Shown here piece after piece: positions 4,726-11,799 of a DNA stretch of 17,910 nt. Position numbers and translations under genes: made by a program. A model generated the notes under the pieces. The model searched no databases and was not told where the DNA came from. It was given only the letters and a program-made list of their open reading frames with translations. Position 1 is the stretch's first letter. The number at the start of each line of letters is the position of its first letter. Origin of the DNA: F23-D06 sp947165685 (GTDB taxonomy: Bacteria > Bacteroidota > Bacteroidia > Bacteroidales > WCHB1-69). Location of the stretch: the NCBI GenBank assembly GCA_947165685.1, contig CAMVBK010000060.1, positions 1-17,910 of the forward strand, read 5' to 3'.

Positions 4726-7722
4726 ATGAAACATACAAGATTTGTAACCACCCTTCTAACGATACTGTCGTCCACCATCTTCACACTTCAGGCGCAAGAC
4801 CAGGCGACCCTTCAGTTCACAGGCCAAAACCAATACGGCCAGCACGTCCCGTTGAGTACCGTCACCGTGGAGAACGTCACCCAGCACTGGCAGGAGATGC
4901 TCTACTACCCCGACACAGTTCTCTTCATCGGGCCTGTCGGAATCCATGACCCGCAATCGGAGGGAAAGGGGGTGCACCTTTTTCAAAACGTGCCGAACCC
5001 TTTTGACGGTGTGACGGACTTCGTGCTCTACTTGCCAGAAGCCTCGGCAGTGAAGCTCGAAATATGCGACCTGAACGGTAGCGTAACGGCCACCTACACT
5101 GGCTCTTTGGACCAAGGCGACAATTGTTTCCGCGCCTGGCTGTCGTCGCCGCAAACCTACCTGCTCAGTGCCCGCACGGAAGGCGGCACGGTGCGGATCA
5201 AGATGGTGAACGCGGGCAGCGCCGGACAGAACCGCATCGAATACCTCGGCAAGAGCAGCCCTTCTCACATGGCAAAGTCGGATGACAACGCCAAGGGCAG
5301 CACCAACCTGCCGTTCACCTTCGGTGACTGGATGCTGTACCAGGGCAGTGCCCACATCGCGGGCACGGATTTCTCCAGCGACCCGGTGCTTCAGAGGCAA
5401 AACGCCTCGGAGCTGATCACCCTCACCTTCAACCTGCCGCAGCCCACGGTGACCACCGAGCCGGCCACCAACATAACGACTACGTCGGCACGGCTGAACG
5501 GGTTGGTGACGGAGAACCCTGAGTATCCTGTTCTTGACCGCGGCTTCCTGATCACCGACAACGCCCAGTTGGCCGGGGCCTCCGACTACACGGACGGCGC
5601 GGGCAGCGGAAGTTTCCATTATGAGGTCAACGGCCTGCAGATGGGCACCCGCTACTACTACCAGGCCTATGCCAGGACGGCGTTGGGGACCATCTTCGGA
5701 GACATCCTTTACTTCGACACGCAGTCGGATCTACCGGAGGTGCACACATTCATGGTGACGGACACCGCAATCCACGGGGCGGTCTGCGGCGGCAATGTGA
5801 CGTATGACGGCGGCAGCGCCGTGACGATGCGCGGTGTCTGCTGGAGCACGACGCAGAGCCCTACCTTGAGCAACATCCACACCAGCGACGGCAGCGGTGT
5901 CGGCAGTTTCACAAGCCACATATTCGGCTTGTACGCCAACACCACGTACTACGTGCGGGCATACGCCACCAACAGTGTGGGCACGGCCTACGGCGAGGAG
6001 CGCAGTTTTACCACTCTGACTTCCGACACGGTCATAGGTCCGTTCTACTGCGGCATCGACTCAGTGGCCGACTACGACGGCAACCGCTATCCCACGGTCG
6101 AAATCGGCACCCAGTGCTGGATGAAGGAGAACCTTCGCACCACGCACTATCCCGATGGCATGACCATCCCCGAGTACCCGTCTTCCTATGACAATTATCG
6201 AAGAGCTCCCGGAGACAACAGTGGCAATGTGCCCATTTATGGCTACCTTTACAATATAGGGGCAGCAATGCACGGAGCTAACGCAAACGACTCCAATCCC
6301 AACGGGGTGCAAGGAATTTGTCCTGAGGGATGGCATATACCCAGTTGTACTGAATCCGAACAGTTGATGAATTTTGTGGGTAGCCAAAGCCAATATACTT
6401 GCAACGGCAACAACATATCCAAAGCATTGGCCTCCACCACCCGATGGGAAAATGGCGCAGGAGTGATCCCTCCTCTAAGTTTGTATTCTCCTAAGATGGA
6501 TTTGCCTTCCAACAATGCCACCGGTTTTTCTGCGCTGCCGGCAGGCTTCTTTTCCTTGAATTTTTACTACCATGATGAAGCCCGTTTCTTCTGTTACGAT
6601 TCCTTTTCGTTTTTCGGATCGGGGCTCGGCGATGGCGGCCAGGACACCGAGGAAAAGACGTTCCGTGACTGGGGGGATATTTTCTTCAACAGTGGTTACA
6701 ATGTCGTTTCCGTACGTTGTCTTCTAAATGATTCGGGGGTGGACAGCAGCACGGCTGTTTTGCCTGTCGTGTCGCTTACAACCCTCGACGACATTGGTGC
6801 CTCTTCGGCTTCCTGCACGGGTTTTGTGACGGCCAGTGGCGGTTCGGCGGTGACCGCGAGGGGATTTTGCTGGAGCACCTCGCCGAACCCCTCCGTTGGT
6901 GGCAGCCACACTTCCGAAGGCATCGGCACAGGCCGCTTCAACAGTGAAATCTCCGGCCTTTCGCCTGGCACCACCTACTATTTGCGACCTTACGCCACCA
7001 ACGATGTGGGTACTGCTTACGGGGAAGAGCGGAGTTTCACCACCTACTGGCCTGACTCCTGCGGAGGCAGTACCGTGATGGACTTCGACGGCAACATCTA
7101 TCGCACCATTCAAATCGGCACCCAGTGCTGGCTGAGGGAGAACTTGCGGGCCACGCACTTTGCCGACGGCACGGCGATAGCTCTTGGCTATAATGCAACC
7201 ACATACGCAACCACACCCTATCGCTTTGCCCCTTGGAATGGCGATAACGAGGCGGTCCCCATATTCGGATATCTCTACAACAGAGCGGCTGCTTTGCATG
7301 GTTCGGACACCAGCAGTGCCAACCCCAGCGGCTTGCAAGGCGTCTGCCCTGCAGGTTGGCACGTACCGAGTGCCGCTGAGTGGCATCAACTTGTCGATTA
7401 TGTAGGCAGCCAAGCCGAATACAGATGCGGTGACGACAGCAATCTCGTCGCCAAGGCATTGGCTTCCACAAAGTTCTGGTCTTATTCCGACAACGAATGC
7501 TCCGTGGGCAATACTCCCGCAACCAATAACGCCTCGGGGTTCTCCGCTCTGCCTGCGGGCTGCGCTTTCCTTGAAGAAGCAGTGTTTTGGATTACCGACA
7601 ACCCGTCAAATGTTAATGTTGACCACGCCTGTTTGAGAAGTTCTTGTTCAGACTTCTGTGGTTTCAACTCCACTTCCCATGGTCAAAACATTGCGTTTTC
7701 CGTTCGCTGCCTCCGCGATTAG
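4726..7722 (+). CDS. Large secreted modular protein: FlgD/T9SS-like Ig module, FN3-like repeats, two Fib_succ_major domains
   Basis: The protein is 998 aa. A signal peptide (residues 1 to about 23, ending LQAQ) is followed by a module at about residues 83-165 that reads like a type IX sorting domain (QNVPNPFDG, F-x-LYLPEASAVKLEICDLNG, YLLSARTEGG, RIKMVN) but stands near the N-terminus. Three FN3-like repeats follow (about 239-333, 335-432 and 680-774), with TYYVRAYATNSVGTAYGEERSFTT-type ends. Two domains of the 'Fibrobacter succinogenes major paralogous' family (TIGR02145) lie at about 438-665 and 778-998. Both share GTQCWxxENLR, P-x-GWH(I/V)PS, SALPAG and a terminal SVRCL. The FN3 plus Fib_succ pair appears to be an internal duplication. 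It begins 15 bp after fic, without a visible promoter, so co-transcription is likely. The stop interlocks with that of the convergent kinase gene. A cell-surface binding role is inferred. Confidence 0.85.
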   Translation: MKHTRFVTTLLTILSSTIFTLQAQDQATLQFTGQNQYGQHVPLSTVTVENVTQHWQEMLYYPDTVLFIGPVGIHDPQSEGKGVHLFQNVPNPFDGVTDFVLYLPEASAVKLEICDLNGSVTATYTGSLDQGDNCFRAWLSSPQTYLLSARTEGGTVRIKMVNAGSAGQNRIEYLGKSSPSHMAKSDDNAKGSTNLPFTFGDWMLYQGSAHIAGTDFSSDPVLQRQNASELITLTFNLPQPTVTTEPATNITTTSARLNGLVTENPEYPVLDRGFLITDNAQLAGASDYTDGAGSGSFHYEVNGLQMGTRYYYQAYARTALGTIFGDILYFDTQSDLPEVHTFMVTDTAIHGAVCGGNVTYDGGSAVTMRGVCWSTTQSPTLSNIHTSDGSGVGSFTSHIFGLYANTTYYVRAYATNSVGTAYGEERSFTTLTSDTVIGPFYCGIDSVADYDGNRYPTVEIGTQCWMKENLRTTHYPDGMTIPEYPSSYDNYRRAPGDNSGNVPIYGYLYNIGAAMHGANANDSNPNGVQGICPEGWHIPSCTESEQLMNFVGSQSQYTCNGNNISKALASTTRWENGAGVIPPLSLYSPKMDLPSNNATGFSALPAGFFSLNFYYHDEARFFCYDSFSFFGSGLGDGGQDTEEKTFRDWGDIFFNSGYNVVSVRCLLNDSGVDSSTAVLPVVSLTTLDDIGASSASCTGFVTASGGSAVTARGFCWSTSPNPSVGGSHTSEGIGTGRFNSEISGLSPGTTYYLRPYATNDVGTAYGEERSFTTYWPDSCGGSTVMDFDGNIYRTIQIGTQCWLRENLRATHFADGTAIALGYNATTYATTPYRFAPWNGDNEAVPIFGYLYNRAAALHGSDTSSANPSGLQGVCPAGWHVPSAAEWHQLVDYVGSQAEYRCGDDSNLVAKALASTKFWSYSDNECSVGNTPATNNASGFSALPAGCAFLEEAVFWITDNPSNVNVDHACLRSSCSDFCGFNSTSHGQNIAFSVRCLRD

Positions 7723-9065
7723 CGCGCGGCCTTCTGCCACCCGTTCACCACGTTGCCCACCGCAATCATCCGCTTCGCAAACAGGGTGTTATAGTACATG
7801 GTCACTTTCTCCTTGATAGGCCCACACTGCGGGTAACGCCGCAATATATCGTTGACAACGGCCTCGCGGTGCCGCTCCCGGATTTCGTAATTGTTTTTGA
7901 AGAAGTCAGACTGAGTGTATTCCGCCAACTTGTCAACCGGTGACAACCCGCGAGCTTCTGCCGCCTTGTTCCATTCCCAAAACGGACGGAAAAGCGTATC
8001 TACGGCCTGTTCCACCCGATTCTCCACTTCTGCCGGAATCTGCTGGTTATCTGGTTTTTCCGAAGAGACACTCTCCTCTTTGGAAGGCGAATCCGCATGA
8101 TTTGACACCTCATGAACGGGCGACTGCAACGGTATCTCATCCTTTTCCTCAACCACACCTGAGGATTTTTCTTCCACCGAAGCCTCCTCAACCTCAACGG
8201 TTTGTCCTTCTTCTGAACTTTCTTGTGTTTTTGGCTGCAGCACCCACGCCCCTATTCCACCACAGATCAAAACCGCCAGTACAACAAGGAGCGGAACCAA
8301 CCGCTGTTGCTGCTGCATCCGCCGTATAATCTCCTCCGCATTGCCGAAGCGTTTCTCGCGGTCGGGTTGCGTGCACTTGCGGACTATTCCTCCGTAACCA
8401 TGGGGAAAAAGCTGCCGTAGAATCACCCCGAAAGCATAGAGGTCGGCACGGCAGTCCAACGGCACGCCACCGCTCTTCTGCTCGGGTGCGGCGTATTTGT
8501 CCGAACCCGCCGGCTGCTTCAGAATGCCGTGGTAATCGGTGTCCGCCAACCCAAAATCGATAATTTTCACGTTGTGTCCGTTGTGCGTGATCAAGATGTT
8601 GTCGGGCTTCAGATCGCGATGGATAATCTGTTTGCCGTGGAAGTAGGACATTGCCGATAGTATCTCCTTCGCAACCTTCATCCGTACGGCCCGAGATGGA
8701 CTCTGTGCGAGGAACTCCTTGAGCGTGCAGCCATCGACATACTCCATCACGATGCAGGGCCCCGCGACCGGGTCGGTCTCGAAGCTGAACGTGCGCGCGA
8801 TGTTGGGATGGTCCATCTGTACTCCCAACTCGAACTCTTTGGTCAGCAACTCGTTATAGACCGCTTTCCGTTGAAATTCCGGTTTCAACCCCTTCAGCAC
8901 GAACCATTTGCCGTACCGTTTTGCCTTATACAAACGGTTGAACCCTCTCGACGGAATTTCCGCATACGCGGTGAACACGTCCGAGATGTTCTCGAACGAG
9001 GAGGTGACTTCGCCGGAGGAGGAAGCCGGATCTGAATCTTTGTGCAATTCGCTGGAATCGGACAT
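7719..9065 (-). CDS. Membrane-anchored Ser/Thr protein kinase
   Basis: I chose the ATG at 9065 (MSDSSELHK). The in-frame TTG further upstream (9113) would lie before the promoter. The protein is 448 aa. The kinase domain covers about residues 32-250: Lys58 (WFVLKGL), HRDLKPDN from 149, DFG 170-172, APE 193-195 and ADLYAFG. All the catalytic residues of a Hanks-type kinase are visible. The glycine-rich loop is degenerate (EIPSRGFNRLYKA). A single transmembrane helix (about 257-276, LVPLLVVLAVLICGGIGAW) is followed by an acidic Ser/Glu-rich linker and a charged C-terminal domain of about 100 residues outside the cytoplasm. This domain lacks PASTA repeats and is unrecognised. It may be a sensor. 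It is divergent from apbE (83 bp between starts) and overlaps the upstream surface protein's stop by 4 nt. Confidence 0.88.
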   Translation of the reverse strand: MSDSSELHKDSDPASSSGEVTSSFENISDVFTAYAEIPSRGFNRLYKAKRYGKWFVLKGLKPEFQRKAVYNELLTKEFELGVQMDHPNIARTFSFETDPVAGPCIVMEYVDGCTLKEFLAQSPSRAVRMKVAKEILSAMSYFHGKQIIHRDLKPDNILITHNGHNVKIIDFGLADTDYHGILKQPAGSDKYAAPEQKSGGVPLDCRADLYAFGVILRQLFPHGYGGIVRKCTQPDREKRFGNAEEIIRRMQQQQRLVPLLVVLAVLICGGIGAWVLQPKTQESSEEGQTVEVEEASVEEKSSGVVEEKDEIPLQSPVHEVSNHADSPSKEESVSSEKPDNQQIPAEVENRVEQAVDTLFRPFWEWNKAAEARGLSPVDKLAEYTQSDFFKNNYEIRERHREAVVNDILRRYPQCGPIKEKVTMYYNTLFAKRMIAVGNVVNGWQKAAR

Positions 9066-9072
9066 AACGGCG

Positions 9073-9083
9073 GCAAAAGTACA
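9073..9083 (-). promoter_or_regulatory. -7 promoter box for the kinase gene
   Basis: On the minus strand the sequence is TGTACTTTTGC. The box ends only about 8 nt before the start codon at 9065, so the transcript should have almost no 5' leader. No -33 element was found. Confidence 0.55.
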
Positions 9084-9117
9084 CAAATTACGAATATGCG
9101 CTAACACCCGCAAAAAG

Positions 9118-9128
9118 TGTATCTTTGC
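9118..9128 (+). promoter_or_regulatory. -7 promoter box for apbE
   Basis: TGTATCTTTGC. The surrounding 17 bases (AAAAAGTGTATCTTTGC, 9112-9128) recur identically before hipB at 10200-10216. The predicted leader to the ATG at 9149 is about 15 nt. Confidence 0.65.
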
Positions 9129-9148
9129 CGCGCAAAACCTTCCTGTAT

Positions 9149-10138
9149 ATGAAAACCCGCTTATTCGCCATCGCCGTCCTACTCGTCCTGTTATGCGGAT
9201 GCCATCGGAACCGCTTACCCGTCAAGCACTTCGAAGGACAGGCGTTCGGCACCACCTACTCCGTCACCTGCGCCACCGGCACGGGCGACAAGCGGCCGCT
9301 CCCACACGCGCAAATCGACTCGCTGCTGGCAGAGCTGTCTCACACGTTCTCCATCTTCGACACCACCTCGCTGATTTACCGCTGGAACAAGGGAGAAGAG
9401 GTCGAGCCGAACGACGACTTCCTGCACGTGCTGCGGCTGTCCAAGACCGTGAGTGCGTCCACCGACGGCGCCTTCGACTGCACCGTGCAGCCGTTGGTGC
9501 AGCTGTGGGGCTTCGGCAAAGACGGCGTGCGGCACACCGTGGGCGACGACACCCTTGCGGCGGTTCGCGCATTCGTCAGTTTCCAACTTGTTGACTTGCA
9601 AGGCGACAGCATCGTCCGGAAAGACCCGCGCGTGCAGCTGAACTTCAACGCCGTGGCGAAAGGATACGCCGTTGATCGGGTCGCCGACTGGTTAGTGGAA
9701 CACGGCTACCCGGACTGCTTGGTCGAGATCGGCGGCGAGGTGGCGGCCCGGGGCAGCAAAAGCGGGAAACCGTGGAAGGTGGGCATCCAAGTCCCGACCC
9801 AAACGGCCGACGGCGCGCGGGAGAGTTTCGAGAGCCTTCCCCTGCCCGACCACCGCGCCGTGGCCACGAGCGGCAACTACCGCAACTACTTCGAGGAGGA
9901 CGGCGTGCGCTACACACACATCCTCGACCCGCGCACCGGCCGACCCGAACGCACCAACCTACTGAGTGTCACCGTTTTCGCCCCCGACTGCGCCACCGCC
10001 GATGCCTACGCCACCGCCTTCATGGTGCTCGGCCACGAACGTTCCGCGCAAATCGTGAAGCAGCATCCGGAATTGGAGGCGTGGTTCATCGTCGCGGAGG
10101 GGAACGGAGGGTGGAAGGTGATGAAGAATGATGAATGA
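9149..10138 (+). CDS. apbE: FAD:protein FMN transferase ApbE, lipoprotein
   Basis: A TTG start at 9125 would lie within the promoter box, so the ATG at 9149 is used (329 aa). The N-terminus MKTRLFAIAVLLVLLCGC is a lipoprotein signal, which places the enzyme outside the cytoplasmic membrane. ApbE signatures are in order: FGTTYSV near the N-terminus, LNFNAVAKGYAVDRVADWL, CLVEIGGEVAARG, AVATSGNYRNYF, YTHILDPRTGRP and CATADAYATAFMVLG. ApbE transfers FMN from FAD to a Thr of target proteins, classically subunits of Na+-NQR and Rnf complexes. Those complexes are common in Bacteroidota but not encoded in this window. The gene is divergent from the kinase. Its last codons and stop fall within a 7-bp repeat (GAATGAT), so the C-terminal residues VMKNDE are partly repeat-derived. 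Confidence 0.95.
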   Translation: MKTRLFAIAVLLVLLCGCHRNRLPVKHFEGQAFGTTYSVTCATGTGDKRPLPHAQIDSLLAELSHTFSIFDTTSLIYRWNKGEEVEPNDDFLHVLRLSKTVSASTDGAFDCTVQPLVQLWGFGKDGVRHTVGDDTLAAVRAFVSFQLVDLQGDSIVRKDPRVQLNFNAVAKGYAVDRVADWLVEHGYPDCLVEIGGEVAARGSKSGKPWKVGIQVPTQTADGARESFESLPLPDHRAVATSGNYRNYFEEDGVRYTHILDPRTGRPERTNLLSVTVFAPDCATADAYATAFMVLGHERSAQIVKQHPELEAWFIVAEGNGGWKVMKNDE

Positions 10139-10153
10139 TGAATGATGAATGAT
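10126..10153. repeat. 7-bp tandem repeat (GAATGAT), 4 copies
   Basis: Four perfect units at 10126-10132, 10133-10139, 10140-10146 and 10147-10153. The array contains the apbE stop codon (10136-10138). As in the array at 685-711, the unit contains a stop triplet (TGA) and closes all frames within three copies. Confidence 0.9.
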
Positions 10154-10205
10154 TATCCAGGGGGAGATTTATAATAAATAATATGACGCTATTATTCAAA
10201 AAAAG

Positions 10206-10216
10206 TGTATCTTTGC
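10206..10216 (+). promoter_or_regulatory. -7 promoter box for hipBA
   Basis: TGTATCTTTGC, about 27 nt before the hipB ATG. The region 10154-10243 is AT-rich and otherwise empty. HipBA promoters are usually bound by HipB-HipA, but I could not pick out a convincing palindromic operator here. Confidence 0.6.
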
Positions 10217-10243
10217 AACTGGTAATATTTTGATTGTTTCTAT

Positions 10244-10588
10244 ATGATCAACGACGGAATAGATAATATGTTATCAGTTCTTGACAACTATCTGCTTGAC
10301 AATGTTGACAACATCAGCAAACAGATAGCGGCGGATTTTCGCCATCGCAGGGTGGAAAAAGGGATGACGCGCGAAGAGGTCGCCGAACGTGCTGATATTG
10401 CGTTGAGTAACGTGGCGAGGTTCGAGCAGAAAGGGCTTGTTTCGCTGAAGAATCTGATAGGACTGGCAATGGCGCTGGGCTACACCGCGGAAGTCAAAAG
10501 CCTGTTTGCCCACCCAAAATACTCGACAATGGAGGAACTGACACAAATTCGGAAAAACACAGGAAAGACAAAAGCTTATAAAAAATGA
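10244..10588 (+). CDS. HipB-type XRE-family antitoxin / transcriptional regulator
   Basis: The protein is 114 aa. A helix-turn-helix of the Xre/Cro type is visible around residues 35-70 (FRHRRVEKGMTREEVAERADIALSNVARFEQKG...LKNLIGLAMALGY). Its stop overlaps the start of the HipA gene by 4 nt (ATGA), the usual translationally coupled antitoxin-toxin layout. By analogy with E. coli HipB it should bind its own promoter and sequester HipA. The N-terminal 30 residues (DNMLSVLDNYLLDNVDNISKQIAADF) form an extra helical segment before the HTH that could mediate dimerisation; this is inference. The C-terminus is basic (NTGKTKAYKK). Confidence 0.85.
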   Translation: MINDGIDNMLSVLDNYLLDNVDNISKQIAADFRHRRVEKGMTREEVAERADIALSNVARFEQKGLVSLKNLIGLAMALGYTAEVKSLFAHPKYSTMEELTQIRKNTGKTKAYKK

Positions 10589-11709
10589 AAACAAATAAAT
10601 TGATGGTGAAATATCACGACCGAGTTGTCGGAACGCTGACCCTCACCCCCGACGATCGTCTGTGCGCCTTCGAATACGACAGTGCATGGCTGTCCGACGG
10701 ATTCAGCATATCACCATTAGAGCTTCCGCTGAAAGCAGGTCTGTTTATTGCCAAACATCAGCCTTTCCACGGCAACTTCGGCATTTTCGAAGACAGTCTC
10801 CCCGATGGTTACGGGCGCTATCTGCTTCACAAAGCGCTTTTGCGTGAAGGCATCAACGACGACAACCTGTCTGCCCTTGACAGATTGAGCATTGTTGGCA
10901 ATAGTGGAATGGGGGCTTTAACGTATCATCCTGAGACAAAAGTAATTAAAGATTCCGAGATTCTTGATTTCGATCTCCTTCAAGAGAAAGCGTTGCAAGT
11001 GTTGAAAGAAGAGCAAGACACCGATGCGGGGTTGCTTCTATACAATAGCGGCAACAGCGGCGGAGCACGTCCGAAAGCCATTTTCAGCGATAACGAAGGG
11101 CATTGGCTGATCAAGTTCCGCCACTATTACGACCCTACCGATATTGGGCAACAAGAGTTCCATTACAATGAAGTGGCCAAAAGATGCGGCATAAACATCC
11201 CTGACTGCAAGCTCACGAACGGTCGCTATTTTACAACCCGCCGATTCGACATTGCGCCTGACGGGAAGCGAATTCATACGGCAACAGCAGGCGGATTGCT
11301 GTGCCTGTCGTTGAGTATGCCTTTTCTTGACTATGAAAACCTGCTTGCGTTGACCGGTTTTCTCACCCAAAATGCAAAAGAAGTGGAGGAAATGTACCGA
11401 CGCATGGTGTTCAACTATTTGACTGGCAACAAAGATGACCACTGCAAGAATTTCAGTTTTTTGGTTTCAAAAACTGGAAGTGGCCGATATTCCTGGCATC
11501 TTGCGCCCGCATACGATTTGACGCTGTGTACGGAGGGATACAATGGAGAGCATGCAACATCTGTCAACAGGACAGGCACCCCCACCCTACAAGACATGAT
11601 AGCTGTCGGAACAAAAAACAAGATGGGCGTTGAACGCTGCCGTGAAATTTTCGAGGAAGTCAAATCAAATTGCGATGACCTGCTATTACACAAAATCAAA
11701 GAAGTATAG
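10585..11709 (+). CDS. HipA-type Ser/Thr kinase toxin
   Basis: The protein is 374 aa, shorter than E. coli HipA (about 440). An N-terminal HipA_N-like domain (about 1-110, VKYHDRVVGTLT, FGIFEDSLPDGYGRYLL) precedes the kinase-like core. The nucleotide loop GGARPK is at 159-164. The catalytic segment FNYLTGNKDDHCKNFSF has Asp284 in the N-x-D-x-H-x-K-N pattern, and the metal-binding PAYD has Asp311. All key residues are present, so the toxin looks active. In E. coli, Ser150 just before the loop is autophosphorylated; here the equivalent stretch is N-S-G-G, with a Ser next to that position. E. coli HipA phosphorylates glutamyl-tRNA synthetase; the substrate here is unknown and other HipA-family kinases differ. 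Co-transcribed with the HTH antitoxin upstream. Confidence 0.9.
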   Translation: MKTNKLMVKYHDRVVGTLTLTPDDRLCAFEYDSAWLSDGFSISPLELPLKAGLFIAKHQPFHGNFGIFEDSLPDGYGRYLLHKALLREGINDDNLSALDRLSIVGNSGMGALTYHPETKVIKDSEILDFDLLQEKALQVLKEEQDTDAGLLLYNSGNSGGARPKAIFSDNEGHWLIKFRHYYDPTDIGQQEFHYNEVAKRCGINIPDCKLTNGRYFTTRRFDIAPDGKRIHTATAGGLLCLSLSMPFLDYENLLALTGFLTQNAKEVEEMYRRMVFNYLTGNKDDHCKNFSFLVSKTGSGRYSWHLAPAYDLTLCTEGYNGEHATSVNRTGTPTLQDMIAVGTKNKMGVERCREIFEEVKSNCDDLLLHKIKEV

Positions 11710-11713
11710 AAAA

Positions 11714-11724
11714 TGTATCTTTGC
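11714..11724 (+). promoter_or_regulatory. -7 promoter box for rnr
   Basis: TGTATCTTTGC begins only 5 bp after the hipA stop codon. The predicted leader to the ATG at 11800 is about 70 nt, and most of its 3' half is an 8-bp tandem repeat. Confidence 0.65.
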
Positions 11725-11748
11725 CCCACACCCTTAACCTACCAACTT

Positions 11749-11796
11749 ATTAACCCATTAACCCATTAACCCATTAACCCTTTAACCCTTTAACCC
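11749..11796. repeat. 8-bp tandem repeat (ATTAACCC), 6 copies, in the rnr leader
   Basis: Units 1-4 (11749-11780) are ATTAACCC and units 5-6 (11781-11796) are TTTAACCC. The array ends 3 nt before the rnr start codon and therefore occupies the whole ribosome-binding region. Confidence 0.92.
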
Positions 11797-11799
11797 AAA

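Noticed and set aside
4756..5619. 287-residue minus-strand ORF opposite the surface protein
   Set aside because: Val/Arg/Gly-rich shadow of the plus-strand coding sequence, without recognisable signals.
6055..7722. Fib_succ domains as targets of a diversity-generating retroelement
   Set aside because: No reverse transcriptase and no template repeat are in the window; variation between the two domains looks like ordinary divergence.
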